Shown in pieces: positions 28,431 to 38,919 of a stretch of DNA of 64,000 bases (positions are counted from its first letter, which is position 1; every line of letters begins with the position of its first letter). A model generated the notes under the pieces. That model made no database searches. It saw only the letters and a list, made by a program, of their open reading frames with translations, and was not told the origin of the DNA. The position numbers were made by a program, and so were the translations under genes. The stretch is from Thalassovita taeanensis (GTDB lineage: Bacteria > Pseudomonadota > Alphaproteobacteria > Rhodobacterales > Rhodobacteraceae): positions 193,538 to 257,537 of the forward strand of contig NZ_FOEP01000004.1 of the NCBI RefSeq assembly GCF_900110775.1, in the 5' to 3' direction.

Positions 28431-30827
28431 ATGTCCAATGTGACGCCCCCCATGCCCACAGGGCTGGGTTCTGATCTTGTTAAAGGCTATGCCGTCCCTT
28501 CGGGGGCGGCGGATGAGCTGTTTGACAAAAGCGGTCAGATGCGGCCCGTCTGGACGAATTTCATCAACCACATATCCAGCCTGAGCGCCGATCAGCTTGG
28601 CGTCCGTATCGCCCATGGCGATCAGTATCTGCGCGATGCAGGCGTGTATTTTCGCCGTTACTCCGGCACCTCCCCGGATGAACGCGACTGGCCGCTCAGC
28701 CATATTCCGGTCTTGCTGCACGACGACGACTGGCAACAGATAACACGCGGGCTGATCCAGCGCGCAGACCTGCTGGAACATGTCCTTACTGATATTTATG
28801 GCGCGCAAACGCTGGCGAGTACCGGGCAAATTCCCGCCGAACTTTTGGCGCAGAACCCCGAGTGGCTGCGCCCGATGGTGGGCATTGTTCCGCGCTCGGG
28901 CTATTTTCTGCACCATCTGGCGTTTGAGATCGGGCGCAACCCCGACGGGAGCTGGTTCGTACTGGGCGATCGGACGCAAGCCCCCTCTGGCGCGGGATTC
29001 GCGCTGGAAAACCGGCGGGCGACTTCGCGGGTGTTCTCGGATTATTTCACACGTACGAATGTGCGCCGACTGGCCGGTTTTTTCCGGGATTTTCGTGATA
29101 CCCTGCGTGCCCATGCCGGCAGCAGCAGCGATGCCGCCATCCTGACCCCGGGGCCGGGCACCGACACCTATTTTGAACATGTTTATATCGCGCGCTATCT
29201 GGGCTTGATGCTGCTGGAGGGCGAAGACCTGACCGTGCAGAATGGTCAGGCAATGGTGCGCACTGTTTCCGGGCTGCGTCCCATCAACATGCTGTGGCGA
29301 CGGCTTGATGCGCCCTTTGCCGATCCGTTAGAGCTGGACGAACACTCGCATATCGGCACGCCGGGTCTGGTCGGCGCATTGCGTGCAGGCAATTTGTCGA
29401 TGATCAATGCTCTGGGCAGCGGTGTTATGGAAACCCGTGCGCTCATGGCCTTTCTGCCACGCATTGCCAAAAGCGTGCTGAACACCCCGCTGATATTGCC
29501 CAATATCGCAACATGGTGGTGCGGTCATGCGGCCGAGCGTGCTTATGTCAAAGCTCAGGCCGGGCGGCTGGCTTTCGGATCTGCCTTGTCCACTGGCCTG
29601 CCCTATGATCGCGACTCGGGCACCAGTGCAGCCAACGCGGCGCCGCCACCGGGGCAGGATCTTGCCGCATGGATCGACGCACAAGCGGGGAACCTTGTTG
29701 CCCAGCAGTCTGTCAGACTATCGACGACACCGGTTTACGAAAACGGCAGGCTGGTGCCGCGCCCGATGACCATCCGCGTCTTTCTGGCGCGTACTGACAA
29801 CGGATGGCAGGTCATGCCCGGCGGATATGCCCGCATCGGGAAAAACCGCGAAACCACGGCCTTGGGGATGCAGGGCGGCGGCTCTGTGGCGGATGTCTGG
29901 GTCGTTTCAGACACCCCCGTTCCCCGCGAAACCCTGTCCCCCGCCAAGGGCAGCTATCAGCGCGTCCCCGAGGGCGCATTGCCAAGCCGGGCTGCCGACA
30001 ACCTTTTCTGGCTGGGGCGCTATGTCGAGCGTGCAGAGGGCACAATCCGCCTGCTGCGCGCCTACCACCTGCGACTGGCAGAAACCGACGACCCCGAAGA
30101 CCCAAGCGTGGCCTATCTGGCGTCATATTTACTGGGGTGGGGTGTTGACCCGACGCAACCAATCCCCGAAGCCCTAACGACTGAGATCGGAGCCGCCACG
30201 AACTGCGCTTCGAAAGTGCGTGACCGCTTTTCCGTCGATGGCTGGACCGCCCTGAACGACCTGACGAAATCACTTGGCAAGCTGGCCGTGACGGTCGAGC
30301 CCGGCGATGATTGCGCCCGAGCCATGGGCGTTCTGCTTCGCAAGCTGTCCGGGTTTTCCGGCTTGGTGCAGGACAACATGTATCGCTCCTCCGGCTGGCA
30401 CTTTCTAGAATTCGGGCGCGCATTGGAGCGGGTATCAGAGATGGCGTCAGCGCTGGCCAGCTTTACCGATCCCGACGCACCTGAGGGGTGTCTGGACGTC
30501 GCAATTGAACTGGGGGACAGTGTGATTACCCATCAACGGCGCTATCTTGTCGATCCGAACCGCCAAAGCGTGATCGACCTTCTCGCATTAGACCGGTGCA
30601 ACCCCCGTGCAATTCTGTTTCAGATCGACACGCTGCATGATCTTATCCCGGCCTTACCGTTCGGCAGACCGGCGTCTCAACACGCCCCTCTTTCCGAACA
30701 GATTGAACAGCTTCAAACCAAACTTGGGTCAATTACGCCGGACGCGCTAAGCCAAGCGCAGCTGACCGACATCGGCAACGCGATGGCCGAGCTGTCAGCC
30801 AGCCTGACCACAGCCTATCTGAACTGA
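28431..30827 (+). CDS. circularly permuted ATP-grasp / alpha-E fusion
   Basis: A 798-aa fusion. Residues about 1-480 match the circularly permuted type 2 ATP-grasp family (DUF404/DUF407: DAGVYFRRYSG, LLEHVLTDIYG, PRSGYFLHHLAFEIGRNPDG, VLGDRTQAPSGAGFALENR, ILTPGPGTDTYFEH, YARIGK); about 513-798 is the helical alpha-E domain (LPSRAADNLFWLGRYVERAEGTIR). In many genomes these are two genes. ATP-grasp enzymes ligate a carboxylate to an amine using ATP; alpha-E is of unknown role but nearly always accompanies it. Middle gene of the operon. Confidence 0.93.
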   Translation: MSNVTPPMPTGLGSDLVKGYAVPSGAADELFDKSGQMRPVWTNFINHISSLSADQLGVRIAHGDQYLRDAGVYFRRYSGTSPDERDWPLSHIPVLLHDDDWQQITRGLIQRADLLEHVLTDIYGAQTLASTGQIPAELLAQNPEWLRPMVGIVPRSGYFLHHLAFEIGRNPDGSWFVLGDRTQAPSGAGFALENRRATSRVFSDYFTRTNVRRLAGFFRDFRDTLRAHAGSSSDAAILTPGPGTDTYFEHVYIARYLGLMLLEGEDLTVQNGQAMVRTVSGLRPINMLWRRLDAPFADPLELDEHSHIGTPGLVGALRAGNLSMINALGSGVMETRALMAFLPRIAKSVLNTPLILPNIATWWCGHAAERAYVKAQAGRLAFGSALSTGLPYDRDSGTSAANAAPPPGQDLAAWIDAQAGNLVAQQSVRLSTTPVYENGRLVPRPMTIRVFLARTDNGWQVMPGGYARIGKNRETTALGMQGGGSVADVWVVSDTPVPRETLSPAKGSYQRVPEGALPSRAADNLFWLGRYVERAEGTIRLLRAYHLRLAETDDPEDPSVAYLASYLLGWGVDPTQPIPEALTTEIGAATNCASKVRDRFSVDGWTALNDLTKSLGKLAVTVEPGDDCARAMGVLLRKLSGFSGLVQDNMYRSSGWHFLEFGRALERVSEMASALASFTDPDAPEGCLDVAIELGDSVITHQRRYLVDPNRQSVIDLLALDRCNPRAILFQIDTLHDLIPALPFGRPASQHAPLSEQIEQLQTKLGSITPDALSQAQLTDIGNAMAELSASLTTAYLN

Positions 30828-30842
30828 AGCGGAGGGGCAAAG

Positions 30843-31724
30843 ATGCAGTACGACATCAAACTGGTGCTGGAAAATACCTATCCTGATGCGACCGGGGTCG
30901 CCCGCAACCTGATCCATGTGATGCCGTTGCACAAGCCGGGACAGCAGGCGCTTCTCTCCGGCTCCATCACAGTATCGCCACGCCCGGACGAACGCCGCGA
31001 CAGTTGCGATTTCTTTGGAAACACCGTGACCGAGATCGCCTTTCGCAGCCCCTTGGCAGCACTGAGCGTTACTCTGTCCGCGCGCGTTGAGCGCTTTGCT
31101 GTTCCCGAGCCGCAAGATGCTCAATCCTGCCTACTCGAACATCTCGGGCCAGAGCTGAAGGCCACGCAAACCGTTGCGCCCCATTCGCCGCAGCATTTCC
31201 TGTCAGCCTCGCCGCGCGTGGCAACCAGCCCAGCCATGACCGCCTTTGCCTTTGAGACCACTCGCCCTGGGATGCGTACGTTGGAAGCGGTCCGTGCTGT
31301 CGGGCAGCGACTTCATAAGGAAATGCGCTTTGATGCAGGGGCAACCGATGTGGATACGCCGCCTGAAACCGCCTTTGCCAACCGGCATGGCGTGTGTCAG
31401 GATTTCAGCCATGTGATGATTGCCTGCCTGCGCGGGCGCGGTATTCCCGCAGGTTATGTCAGCGGCTTCCTGCGCACGAGTCCGCCCAAAGGGCGGCCCC
31501 GGCTGGAGGGCGCAGATGCGATGCATGCTTGGGTTCGCGCCTGGTGCGGCACAGGATTGGGATGGGTGGAATACGACCCGACCAACGATCTGTTCGTCGC
31601 CGAAGACCATATCGTTGTCGCGTATGGCCGGGACTATTCCGAAGTCGCCCCACTGCGCGGTGTGCTGCGCACATCAGGCGCGCAAAGCAGCAGCCACAGG
31701 GTGGATGTGAAGCCACTCGCATAG
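30843..31724 (+). CDS. transglutaminase-like cysteine protease
   Basis: A 293-aa protein with the bacterial transglutaminase N-domain (YDIKLVLENTYPDATGVARNLIHVMP) and core. The triad is Cys185 (HGVCQDFSH), His228 (MHAW) and Asp245 (EYDPTND). It has no signal peptide. It ends a three-gene transcript, starting 15 bp after the ATP-grasp/alpha-E gene with GGAGG upstream. It probably acts as a peptidase or amidase on the product made by the two ligases; the substrate is unknown. Confidence 0.93.
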   Translation: MQYDIKLVLENTYPDATGVARNLIHVMPLHKPGQQALLSGSITVSPRPDERRDSCDFFGNTVTEIAFRSPLAALSVTLSARVERFAVPEPQDAQSCLLEHLGPELKATQTVAPHSPQHFLSASPRVATSPAMTAFAFETTRPGMRTLEAVRAVGQRLHKEMRFDAGATDVDTPPETAFANRHGVCQDFSHVMIACLRGRGIPAGYVSGFLRTSPPKGRPRLEGADAMHAWVRAWCGTGLGWVEYDPTNDLFVAEDHIVVAYGRDYSEVAPLRGVLRTSGAQSSSHRVDVKPLA

Positions 31725-31762
31725 ACGCGGTCGTTCCTCGCCCACCCTGTTCCACCCTTATG

Positions 31763-32899
31763 TCAATTGGCCATCGCGCGGGTGATGATCAGTTTCTGAA
31801 TGTCCGATGTGCCTTCATAGATTTGGCAAACACGGGCATCGCGGTAAATCCGCTCGACCGCGAAATCCTGCATATAGCCGTAGCCACCAAAGGTTTGCAG
31901 AGCCGCAGAAATGATCCGCTCTGCCGCTTCCGAAGCAAAAAGTTTCGCCATCGCCGCCTCGGTCAAGCAGGGCATTCCGGCATCCTTCATCCGCGCCGCA
32001 TTCAGCACCAACTGCTTCGCCGCCTCAAGCTGCGTGCGTGCATCAGCCAACCGAAAGCCCACCGCCTGATGCGCCATCAAGGGCTGCCCAAATGAGGTGC
32101 GCTCCTGAGCATAGGCCACAGCAAGATCCAGCGCCGCGCGGGCCATGCCAACCGATTGCGCAGCGATTCCAATACGCCCAGTTTCCAGACTGGACAGAGC
32201 GATACGATATCCCTCACCCTCTTTGCCGATGCGCATATGCGCGGGCACGCGCAGCCCCTCGAACCGCAGCGCGCAAGTATCCGAGCAACGCTGCCCCAGT
32301 TTTTCCTCGACCGAAGTGACGTGATAGCCAGGGGTGTCAGTGCTGACCAGAAAAGCGGTGATCCCGGATTTGCCCTCGGCCCCCTCCATCCGCGCAAAAA
32401 CGACGACCCATTCAGCGATCTGACCGGAGGTTATAAAGGCTTTCTCGCCGTCGATCACATAGTCATCCCCGTCCCGCCGCGCGCGGGTGCGGATCGCTGA
32501 GGCATCTGATCCGGCGTGGCCTTCGGTCAGGGCAAAGCCGCCAATGAATGCACCTGCCGTGGCAGGACGCAGAACCTCTTGCTGCTGCTTGGTCGAACCG
32601 TAGCGCTGCAATATCGCGTTGAACGGTGCATTGTGCACGCTCATCACAGTAGAAATCGCGCCGTCCCCGGCAGCGACTTCGATCAGCGCCAGCGCATACG
32701 AGACATAGTCCGCGCCAACACCACCAAGATCCTCGGGCACGGTCATGCCAAGAAAACCCAGCTCTCCCATTTGCGCCAAAATCTCGGGAGCGATCGTCTT
32801 GGTCTTGTCCCGCTCCGCCGCACCCGGTGCCAGAATATCGCGCGCGAACCCGCGTGCCATATCCTGAATCAGCTGCTGCTCCTCTGTCAGAATCGTCAT
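31763..32899 (-). CDS. acyl-CoA dehydrogenase
   Basis: FAD-dependent acyl-CoA dehydrogenase, 378 aa, which introduces an alpha-beta double bond and passes electrons to ETF. Family blocks are GGFALTEGHAGSDASAIRTRA, RISGITAF-like KSGITAFLVS, AFGGYGYMQDFAVERIYRD and the catalytic Glu in YEGTSDIQ. Length and motifs fit the short or branched-chain group, but chain preference cannot be read from sequence. The start at 32899 has GGAGG 7 nt upstream. It lies on the minus strand after a LysR gene that has its own terminator, so it is probably a separate unit. Confidence 0.93.
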   Translation of the reverse strand: MTILTEEQQLIQDMARGFARDILAPGAAERDKTKTIAPEILAQMGELGFLGMTVPEDLGGVGADYVSYALALIEVAAGDGAISTVMSVHNAPFNAILQRYGSTKQQQEVLRPATAGAFIGGFALTEGHAGSDASAIRTRARRDGDDYVIDGEKAFITSGQIAEWVVVFARMEGAEGKSGITAFLVSTDTPGYHVTSVEEKLGQRCSDTCALRFEGLRVPAHMRIGKEGEGYRIALSSLETGRIGIAAQSVGMARAALDLAVAYAQERTSFGQPLMAHQAVGFRLADARTQLEAAKQLVLNAARMKDAGMPCLTEAAMAKLFASEAAERIISAALQTFGGYGYMQDFAVERIYRDARVCQIYEGTSDIQKLIITRAMAN

Positions 32900-33028
32900 C
32901 TAGTATCCTCCCATTCCTCATTGCCCTATGGCGGGCATTGAGAGTGTTTTCGCAGAAACCAAACCGAGCACACAGCGCTGTTTTTGCAAAACTATGGTGG
33001 CCAAGGCGGATTTGTCCGCCCAAAAAGG

Positions 33029-33058
33029 CAAAACGCGCCCTCGGGAGGGCGCGTTTTG
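33029..33058 (-). terminator. Rho-independent terminator of the LysR gene
   Basis: A 14-bp perfect inverted repeat, CAAAACGCGCCCTC with GAGGGCGCGTTTTG, separated by 2 nt, about 25 nt after the LysR stop; on the minus strand it is followed by GCCTTTTTG. It would act in both directions because of the A/T-rich outer stem. A second hairpin GGCGGA-TTTG-TCCGCC lies at 33005-33020. Confidence 0.8.
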
Positions 33059-33082
33059 AGCAGAAAACCAGTGTCGCGGAAG

Positions 33083-33988
33083 TTACCAGTCCGTCGGCCC
33101 CTTGTCGGCGAATTCATGCACTAGGAAATCGATGAAGGCCCGCACCTTTGGCTGGGTGAACCGACCCGGCGGATATACAGCATAAATGCCCTGCGTTTCG
33201 ACCGGAAGGTCGGGAATCGCATCCTCGATCAGCCCTTTTTCCATCGCGTCTGCGTAGAGAAAGCTCGGGAGATACGCGATACCAAGACCTGAAATTGCGG
33301 CATTCAGCAAGGATTGCCCATCGTTCACACTCAGCCAGCCCGCAGTACGCACCTGACGCTTTTCGCCCGATGGCGCGGTCAGTTTCCACACGTTCCCGTT
33401 CGACTGGTTCGAATAGTGAAGTAGCTTATGCTCGTTCAGGTCGTCGATCTTCTGCGGGCGACCATATTTCTTGAAATAAGCCGGGCTTGCGATCATCCGC
33501 TTAGTTGTTTCAGTCAGCTTGCGGGCGCGCAGGGTGCTGTCTTCCAGCTCTCCAATACGCACGGCCATATCAAAGCCTTCGCTGATCAGTTCAACATAGC
33601 GGTTATTCAGGACCATGTTGACCGTGATGTCGGGGAATTCCGACAGAAATTCACCCAGCACCGGGCTGAGATGATTGACGCCGAAATCAGTTGCGACGCT
33701 GATCCGCAGCAGGCCGGACGGGGCCGATTGCATCGAGGTCACCAGCGCGTCGGCCTCGCCTGCGTCATTCAGAACACGGCGGGCACGGTCGTAATAGGCC
33801 AGACCGATTTCAGTCGGGCTGACACGGCGGGTGGTGCGGTTCAGCAGACGCGCGCCAAGGCGGGCCTCTAGGCTGGAAACATGCTTGGAAACGGCGGACT
33901 TCGAGATCCCCATCTTCTTGGCCGCATCGGTAAAGCCACCCTGATCCACAACTGTGGCGAAGGCTTCCATTTCGGTCAGGCGATCCAT
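33083..33988 (-). CDS. LysR-family transcriptional regulator
   Basis: A 301-aa regulator. The N-terminal winged helix is complete (MEAFATVVDQGGFTDAAKKMGISKSAVSKHVSSLEARLG), followed by the LysR substrate-binding fold (LLRISVATDFGVNHLSPVLGEF). The helix-turn-helix residues VSKHVSSLE suit the CrgA/aldehyde-type subgroup. The start at 33988 is supported by AAGGG 7-8 nt upstream; the ORF extension to 34150 crosses a poly-C tract and is not coding. It sits between the acyl-CoA dehydrogenase and the FadH-like gene, a plausible regulator of one of them. The effector is unknown. Confidence 0.92.
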   Translation of the reverse strand: MDRLTEMEAFATVVDQGGFTDAAKKMGISKSAVSKHVSSLEARLGARLLNRTTRRVSPTEIGLAYYDRARRVLNDAGEADALVTSMQSAPSGLLRISVATDFGVNHLSPVLGEFLSEFPDITVNMVLNNRYVELISEGFDMAVRIGELEDSTLRARKLTETTKRMIASPAYFKKYGRPQKIDDLNEHKLLHYSNQSNGNVWKLTAPSGEKRQVRTAGWLSVNDGQSLLNAAISGLGIAYLPSFLYADAMEKGLIEDAIPDLPVETQGIYAVYPPGRFTQPKVRAFIDFLVHEFADKGPTDW

Positions 33989-34130
33989 TTTGTTTCCCTT
34001 TTCACGACACTTCTCAGCATCAAGGTATCGCGGGGAAATCAGGCATGACTGCGGCAAGGGTCGGACAATATCAGGGTTTTGTCGAAGATCGTCCGAGCTG
34101 CGGAAACAGGGAAACAACGCGTTTCCGACA

Positions 34131-34140
34131 GGGGGGGGGG
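34131..34140. repeat. homopolymeric G10 tract
   Basis: Ten consecutive G on the plus strand (C10 on the coding strand of the neighbours), in the 195-bp gap between the FadH-like gene and the LysR gene. It lies 143 bp upstream of the LysR start and directly after a stem-loop. Tracts of this length are rare and slip-prone. Confidence 0.95.
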
Positions 34141-34169
34141 TGCCCCACACCGCCAGACGGCGCGGGGCA
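34141..34169 (-). terminator. stem-loop after the FadH-like gene
   Basis: TGCCCC (34141-34146) pairs with GGGGCA (34164-34169), with an inner CGCC/GGCG stem around AGAC. It stands 15 nt after the FadH-like stop on the minus strand. Instead of a U-tract it is followed by C10, so termination efficiency is uncertain. Confidence 0.6.
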
Positions 34170-34183
34170 AAACAGAAAAGCGC

Positions 34184-36265
<2,082 letters not shown>

Positions 36266-36385
36266 CTACGCAGCGTCAGTAAGGTTTGCCATCCGGCAAA
36301 CTGGGTTTGGGCGCTCACGCCGTTGGGCAGGACGAAATCACCGACACTTCACGACAACATTTCAGGCACGACTGCCTAGGCCGCT

Positions 36386-36763
36386 CTACATCGTCTCCAG
36401 ACAATGCCGCCGAAAGGCGCGTTTAAGCATGTCCAACTCTTCACGCAGCAGATTGACCTCGGAGCGAATGTCATCGGCCAGCGCCTCGCCAGAGAGAATG
36501 GCAAAACTTTCCAGCGTTTCACCAGTCCCCACATCACGGATCAGGAAGGTCTGCACGCCGTCTGACAGAAGATCGACCGGGATCGGAACGCGCACCACCC
36601 AATGCCCCTGTTCGCGATCCTCGATCACCTCCAGCCCTGGCACCGCATGCTCCAGATGGGTCACTTCAAGGCGCGGCAAAAGGTTGTCCATCGACGAAGA
36701 GGTCAAGAACCCCTCCCAGACCCCTTCGAACAACCGGGTCTTGGTCAGCACCAGATCAGTCAT
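36386..36763 (-). CDS. hypothetical protein, 125 aa
   Basis: A soluble acidic protein with no family I recognise. The centre (PGLEVIEDREQGHWVVRVPIPVDLLSDGVQTFLIRD) looks like a beta-rich core, and the end is an amphipathic helix (DIRSEVNLLREELDMLKRAFRRH) likely to form a coiled coil. AGGAG is 8 nt before the start. It lies 12 bp downstream of the DUF6478-like gene on the same strand, so both are likely co-expressed. Confidence 0.75.
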   Translation of the reverse strand: MTDLVLTKTRLFEGVWEGFLTSSSMDNLLPRLEVTHLEHAVPGLEVIEDREQGHWVVRVPIPVDLLSDGVQTFLIRDVGTGETLESFAILSGEALADDIRSEVNLLREELDMLKRAFRRHCLETM

Positions 36764-36775
36764 CGCGCTTGCTCC

Positions 36776-37549
36776 TTACAACTCGGCCCGCGGGCGGCGG
36801 CTAAAGGTCAGATCCCGCAGAACCACCTGATTCATTTCGGGTCCCTCAAAGATCAGATCCAGCCAAGCCTTTTCGACTCGTTTTTCGTTCAGCTTAGTAT
36901 AGGCCAGATCGAATTCGACCATGATATCTTCTTCATGCAAAGGTAGCTCTCGAACAATCTGTTCAGTGTTCGGCCCGTGTCGGATATTCAGCCGGGCAAA
37001 GATCTCCAGCGGCTTTTCCATCTCGACAATCGTATCCATGCGGATCAGGTGCCGCCGTTTCAGCCCCTGCACCGCCTCGGGCGGCAGGTCGATCACCAGC
37101 GACAGGAACGATCCGTCAAAGCGGAACACATCCATCCGCAACCCGAACGGGGCCAGATCCGCTTCGCGCGTGTTGCGCAGCTGGCGCAGGGTCAGCTCGG
37201 AAAAGACGCAATCGTGAAAAAGCGTAACCTCGCTACCGAGCGTGCTTTTATTCTCGACCGCAGACATACCCGGCACCGGCAATGGCCCGCGCCACAATTC
37301 TGGACGCCAGGACCAATCCGAGCCCTGCGGTTTGCGAAACGTGGTCGAGCCGATCATTGGCAGGGCCAGACGACTGTCGGCAACATGGATCAGTTGATCC
37401 AGATGAAGCCTGAGCTGCCGGGCCTGATTGCTGCGCCTTCGCAGCTGCGTGAGGTTGCTGGTACTTGCCTCGCGCGCGATCTTGGCCCACCGGCGTAGAA
37501 TACGCCGAAAGATTGCCGCTTTTAGAATGCCGCCCCTAAACCGTGCCAT
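36776..37549 (-). CDS. DUF6478-like conserved protein
   Basis: A 257-aa protein with a basic, Arg-rich N-terminal helix (FRRILRRWAKIAREA) and a mixed body with DWSWRPELWRGPLPVPG, FHDCVFSELTLRQLRNT and SFLSLVIDLPPEAVQGLKRRHLIRMD. From memory this resembles the DUF6478 family known mainly from Rhodobacteraceae; I could not verify it. No transmembrane segment or catalytic motif is evident. It is followed closely by the 125-aa hypothetical. Confidence 0.7.
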   Translation of the reverse strand: MARFRGGILKAAIFRRILRRWAKIAREASTSNLTQLRRRSNQARQLRLHLDQLIHVADSRLALPMIGSTTFRKPQGSDWSWRPELWRGPLPVPGMSAVENKSTLGSEVTLFHDCVFSELTLRQLRNTREADLAPFGLRMDVFRFDGSFLSLVIDLPPEAVQGLKRRHLIRMDTIVEMEKPLEIFARLNIRHGPNTEQIVRELPLHEEDIMVEFDLAYTKLNEKRVEKAWLDLIFEGPEMNQVVLRDLTFSRRPRAEL

Positions 37550-37600
37550 TATTTACCGGTCCTGTTCTCTGCTCTTGATCCTGTTGTAACCGAAAGGTGT

Positions 37601-38380
37601 TTACAGAAACAAACGCCCAAATAGCTTATTCAGCCCCGTTGGGCGATCTTTTTCGTCAATCCGCTCATCACTCGCCGGGATCTCACCTTCCTTCGAAGCG
37701 TCCGCTGCAGATTTTGCAGGAGGTTTTGCAACGACGACGGGCTTTTGCGTCGCATCACTTCCCGCTGGACTGTTTGCTCGGATCTGTTCGGCCAGTTGCA
37801 TCAAGAGCACCAACCCCGGCTCCCCAGTGACCGCGCTATTCTTCGCTCCATACAGCGCCAGCCCCACCATCTTGCCATTGATGATCATCATCCCTCGCCA
37901 ATGTCGAGGATCCCCTGTTTGCGACAGCGCCTCGGTGGCCACGACCTGTACCACCGCCAGGCCATCGCCATTGATCCGCTGCAAGACCTTTCGATCCCCC
38001 AATGCCGCTGCAATCTCCTCTACATTCGGCTGAGAGGTCGTGCTGGCGCGGTCCACTACGGCAACGGTCAGGATCGCAGGCTCGACCAGAACTCCGCTAA
38101 CCTGGCCAGTCAATTCAGCGCAAGCAGCCATCAGCGCGAACCCACCGCCCGGCTTTTCGCGCAGGCTTTTCTTCTCGATGCAATAGCCCGTCGGCGGCAC
38201 CACCACCACCGCGCCGCTGGCCAGCGGCGCGCGATGCAGCACCGTCAACTCGTCTGGGTGCTGAGCGAACGACATCCCGTCCTCGTTGGCCAGACATCCA
38301 GACAGCGCAGCGGAAAATGCCACGCCTAGAACCAGACGTGAAACCCGCTGGGTTAAGGCCTTACAGATCGATGCAAACAT
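37601..38380 (-). CDS. hypothetical lipoprotein
   Basis: A 259-aa product with a type II signal peptide: after a basic start, LVLGVAFSAALSGC ends in the lipobox L-S-G-C, with acylation at that Cys. The mature part is beta/alpha mixed (VLHRAPLASGAVVVVPPTGYCIEKKSLRE), and the C-terminus is a low-complexity Lys/Ala/Glu linker followed by GLNKLFGRLF. The ATG at 38380 is preferred over a GTG at 38398. Its 5' end overlaps the preceding gene's end by about 20 nt. No named family recognised. Confidence 0.75.
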   Translation of the reverse strand: MFASICKALTQRVSRLVLGVAFSAALSGCLANEDGMSFAQHPDELTVLHRAPLASGAVVVVPPTGYCIEKKSLREKPGGGFALMAACAELTGQVSGVLVEPAILTVAVVDRASTTSQPNVEEIAAALGDRKVLQRINGDGLAVVQVVATEALSQTGDPRHWRGMMIINGKMVGLALYGAKNSAVTGEPGLVLLMQLAEQIRANSPAGSDATQKPVVVAKPPAKSAADASKEGEIPASDERIDEKDRPTGLNKLFGRLFL

Positions 38381-38759
38381 ACAGCTCGGCCTCGCCACCC
38401 CGGTAAGTCACCGCACCTTTGCGAGGCGAGACAACCAACGGCACGTCTTTCCAAAAGGCACCACAGGCACGTTGCGCCTGACGTTGATCATCCTGATTGC
38501 GATCTTGCCCCATCGCGCGTTCGTCAGTCACGGTGATTGTGGTAAATTCGCGCGGCGCACCGAGAGCCTGCGGGGTCAGCGCAACGCTGCATGGCGTGAC
38601 TTCGTTCGGGCAGGTGGCCACACCAACCAAAGACTGGCCCCCTTCGTGGCGCGCGCCCTTCATTGCGTACATACAGGACCAATGCCGCTCGCGCTTCATA
38701 CCATTGATCACAAAACGGCCGCCCAGCTTGGACCTGTCGAAATGCCAGTTCGTGATCAT
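38361..38759 (-). CDS. hypothetical protein, 132 aa
   Basis: A protein of 132 aa from the ATG at 38759, which has GGGAGG 5 nt upstream (the ORF itself extends to 38921 without support). It begins MITNWHFDRSKLGGRFVING and contains four or so cysteines (HWSCMYAM, VATCPNEVTPCSV, RACGAFW, ELYVCIDL), spaced as in a secreted or redox-sensitive protein, though I see no signal peptide. It overlaps the lipoprotein gene. Function unknown. Confidence 0.65.
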   Translation of the reverse strand: MITNWHFDRSKLGGRFVINGMKRERHWSCMYAMKGARHEGGQSLVGVATCPNEVTPCSVALTPQALGAPREFTTITVTDERAMGQDRNQDDQRQAQRACGAFWKDVPLVVSPRKGAVTYRGGEAELYVCIDL

Positions 38760-38919
38760 GACCGCCTCCCGGAAATACTCAAAAACGGAATAAACAAGCC
38801 CCCGCAGTGGCACAAGCCTGTTTGCCCCCGCCCGCCGCCCCTGTCCCTCGTGCCAAAAGCGCACTAAAAGCCAACCAGACGCCTCGCTTTCACATTTTCC
38901 AAATATCCCTGCCCGAGAC

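Noticed and set aside
27372-29180. Long minus-strand reading frame of about 600 codons opposite the amidoligase and ATP-grasp genes
   Set aside because: Same shadow pattern; the plus strand has intact catalytic motifs across the same bases.
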